A DNA stretch of 14,914 nt from the NCBI GenBank assembly GCA_964441765.1, contig CAYTVI010000048.1:1-14914 (forward strand), written 5' to 3'. Of this stretch, positions 14,153 through 14,914 are shown in pieces. Origin of the DNA: Sulfurospirillum sp964441765. Lineage in GTDB: Bacteria; Campylobacterota; Campylobacteria; Campylobacterales; Sulfurospirillaceae. Made by a program: the position numbers and the translations under genes. The notes beneath the pieces are model-generated. The model was not told the origin of the DNA and did no database searches. It saw nothing but the letters and a program-made list of their open reading frames with translations. Each line of letters opens with the position of its first letter. Positions within the stretch are counted from its first letter, which is position 1.

Positions 14153-14164
14153 ACAGCAAGCTGT
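14153..14164. repeat. Short inverted repeat at the likely trpB transcription start
   Basis: ACAGC-AA-GCTGT, a 5-bp perfect inverted repeat, lies just downstream (for trpB) of the TATAAT at 14173-14178. This is an operator-like position, but the element is short and may be chance. Confidence 0.25.
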
Positions 14165-14171
14165 TTTTGGG

Positions 14172-14178
14172 TATTATA
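14172..14178. promoter_or_regulatory. Overlapping divergent -10 boxes of trpB and glnD
   Basis: The minus strand reads TGCTATAAT with TATAAT at 14173-14178, an excellent trpB -10. The plus strand reads TATTAT at 14172-14177, a fair glnD -10. The two would use the same DNA on opposite strands, so the promoters likely exclude each other. Confidence 0.5.
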
Positions 14179-14201
14179 GCATAAAGCTTTTGGGGGAAAT
14201 A

Positions 14202-14914
14202 ATGGTTGATTTAGAAGAACTCATCGAAGATTTAATCGATAAAAATGCCAACGATTTTGAGATATCCAAGCTCATTAAAGAGCACATCAAACACTATCTC
14301 TCTTCGCTCAATGAAATTTTTGTGGAAAACCAAGGCAAGGACTTCTTAGTCAAACACACCAAACGCATCGACCAATTCATCACTATCATTTACAAATACA
14401 CTCTTCGTAAACACTTTGGCAACTATATGCCTTTTGCCAACGCCATTCCTATCGCTCTTGTGGGCATGGGCAGTTATGGTCGTGAAGAGCTGTGTGTTTA
14501 CTCCGATATCGACTTAATGGTGGTGTATAAAGCAGTCCCTGGGTACAACATTGAACCGCTCATTCAAGCGATGCTCTATTTAGCGTGGGATGCAGGAATA
14601 AAGCTAGGACACCGAACACACCGCGTTGAAGAACTGTGTGATGCGAGCAATCAAGACTTGACCATCAAAACTGCGATGCTAGAATCCCGCTTCTTATGTG
14701 GCTCAAAACTGTTGTGGATGGAAACCGAGCGCGAACTTTTAAAAATCCAAAAGTGGGAAAAGAAAAACGTCATCACCCAAATTTTGCAAGCCCATCAAGA
14801 ACGACGTGAAAAACACCCTCTCAATATGGAACCCAATATCAAAGAAGGTGTGGGAGGCTTACGCGATGCCAATACCCTTTCGTGGATTTGTAAAATTTTA
14901 TTTGGCAGTATTCG
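14202..14914 (+). CDS. glnD: GlnD-family [protein-PII] uridylyltransferase/uridylyl-removing enzyme, N-terminal part (runs off right edge)
   Basis: 237 codons are present. The nucleotidyltransferase motif is GSYGREEL (90-97) followed by SDIDLMVVY (101-109), with the metal-binding aspartates. Later, NIKEGVGGLRDANTL (around 219-233) matches the conserved GlnD KEG-x-GGLRD segment. GlnD uridylylates and deuridylylates PII in response to glutamine and so controls nitrogen metabolism. HD and ACT domains expected downstream lie outside the window. The ATG at 14202 has a strong GGGGGA Shine-Dalgarno. It diverges from trpB with only 71 bp between the starts. The gene is clearly GlnD-like; true PII specificity cannot be confirmed from this part. 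Confidence 0.82.
   Translation, partial: MVDLEELIEDLIDKNANDFEISKLIKEHIKHYLSSLNEIFVENQGKDFLVKHTKRIDQFITIIYKYTLRKHFGNYMPFANAIPIALVGMGSYGREELCVYSDIDLMVVYKAVPGYNIEPLIQAMLYLAWDAGIKLGHRTHRVEELCDASNQDLTIKTAMLESRFLCGSKLLWMETERELLKIQKWEKKNVITQILQAHQERREKHPLNMEPNIKEGVGGLRDANTLSWICKILFGSI

Overview
The window looks like chromosomal DNA of a Campylobacterota (epsilonproteobacterial) species, most likely Sulfurospirillum or a close relative. The DNA is AT-rich, genes are packed with 1-10 bp gaps or ATGA overlaps, menaquinone is made by the futalosine route (mqnE), and a GlnD-type gene sits next to a lone trpB. The genus is an inference from protein style; the phylum is fairly safe.

Bases 1-8330 form a citrate module. 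On the minus strand an AbrB-family membrane protein is followed by citC, citD and the start of citE, which runs off the left edge; these supply and activate citrate lyase. Divergent to them is a CitA/CitB-type two-component system whose sensor keeps the R-x-x-H and R-G-K residues of citrate-binding PAS domains. Convergent to it is a minus-strand tctC-tctB-tctA operon for a tripartite tricarboxylate transporter. A near-identical sequence, core ATTTTGTGyATAAAGT, lies about 90-95 bp upstream of the first gene of both the lyase operon and the transporter operon, in the same orientation. A third, looser copy overlaps the upstream one of two possible starts of the AbrB gene. The simplest reading is one regulon: CitA senses citrate, CitB activates uptake (TctCBA) and cleavage (citrate lyase).

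Bases 8360-12344 are a minus-strand cluster: mqnE, a purine permease of the AzgA/PbuG type, a purine phosphoribosyltransferase, an intrinsic-terminator-like hairpin, and an MFS transporter whose apparent start lies upstream of that hairpin. MqnE makes aminofutalosine, from which adenine is later released, so a link to purine salvage is plausible.

Bases 12345-14914 hold a small DUF350 membrane protein (+), a strong bidirectional terminator, a stand-alone trpB (-), and the 5' part of glnD (+). trpB and glnD diverge from overlapping -10 boxes.

The most unusual signal is a dispersed 10-bp palindrome, TTACATGTAA. It occurs six times exactly, inside genes and between them, where far less than one copy is expected by chance. 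No RNA genes, insertion sequences, CRISPR arrays or prophage genes were seen. No gene-free stretch exceeds 300 bp; the longest is the roughly 300-bp cit/citA divergent region.
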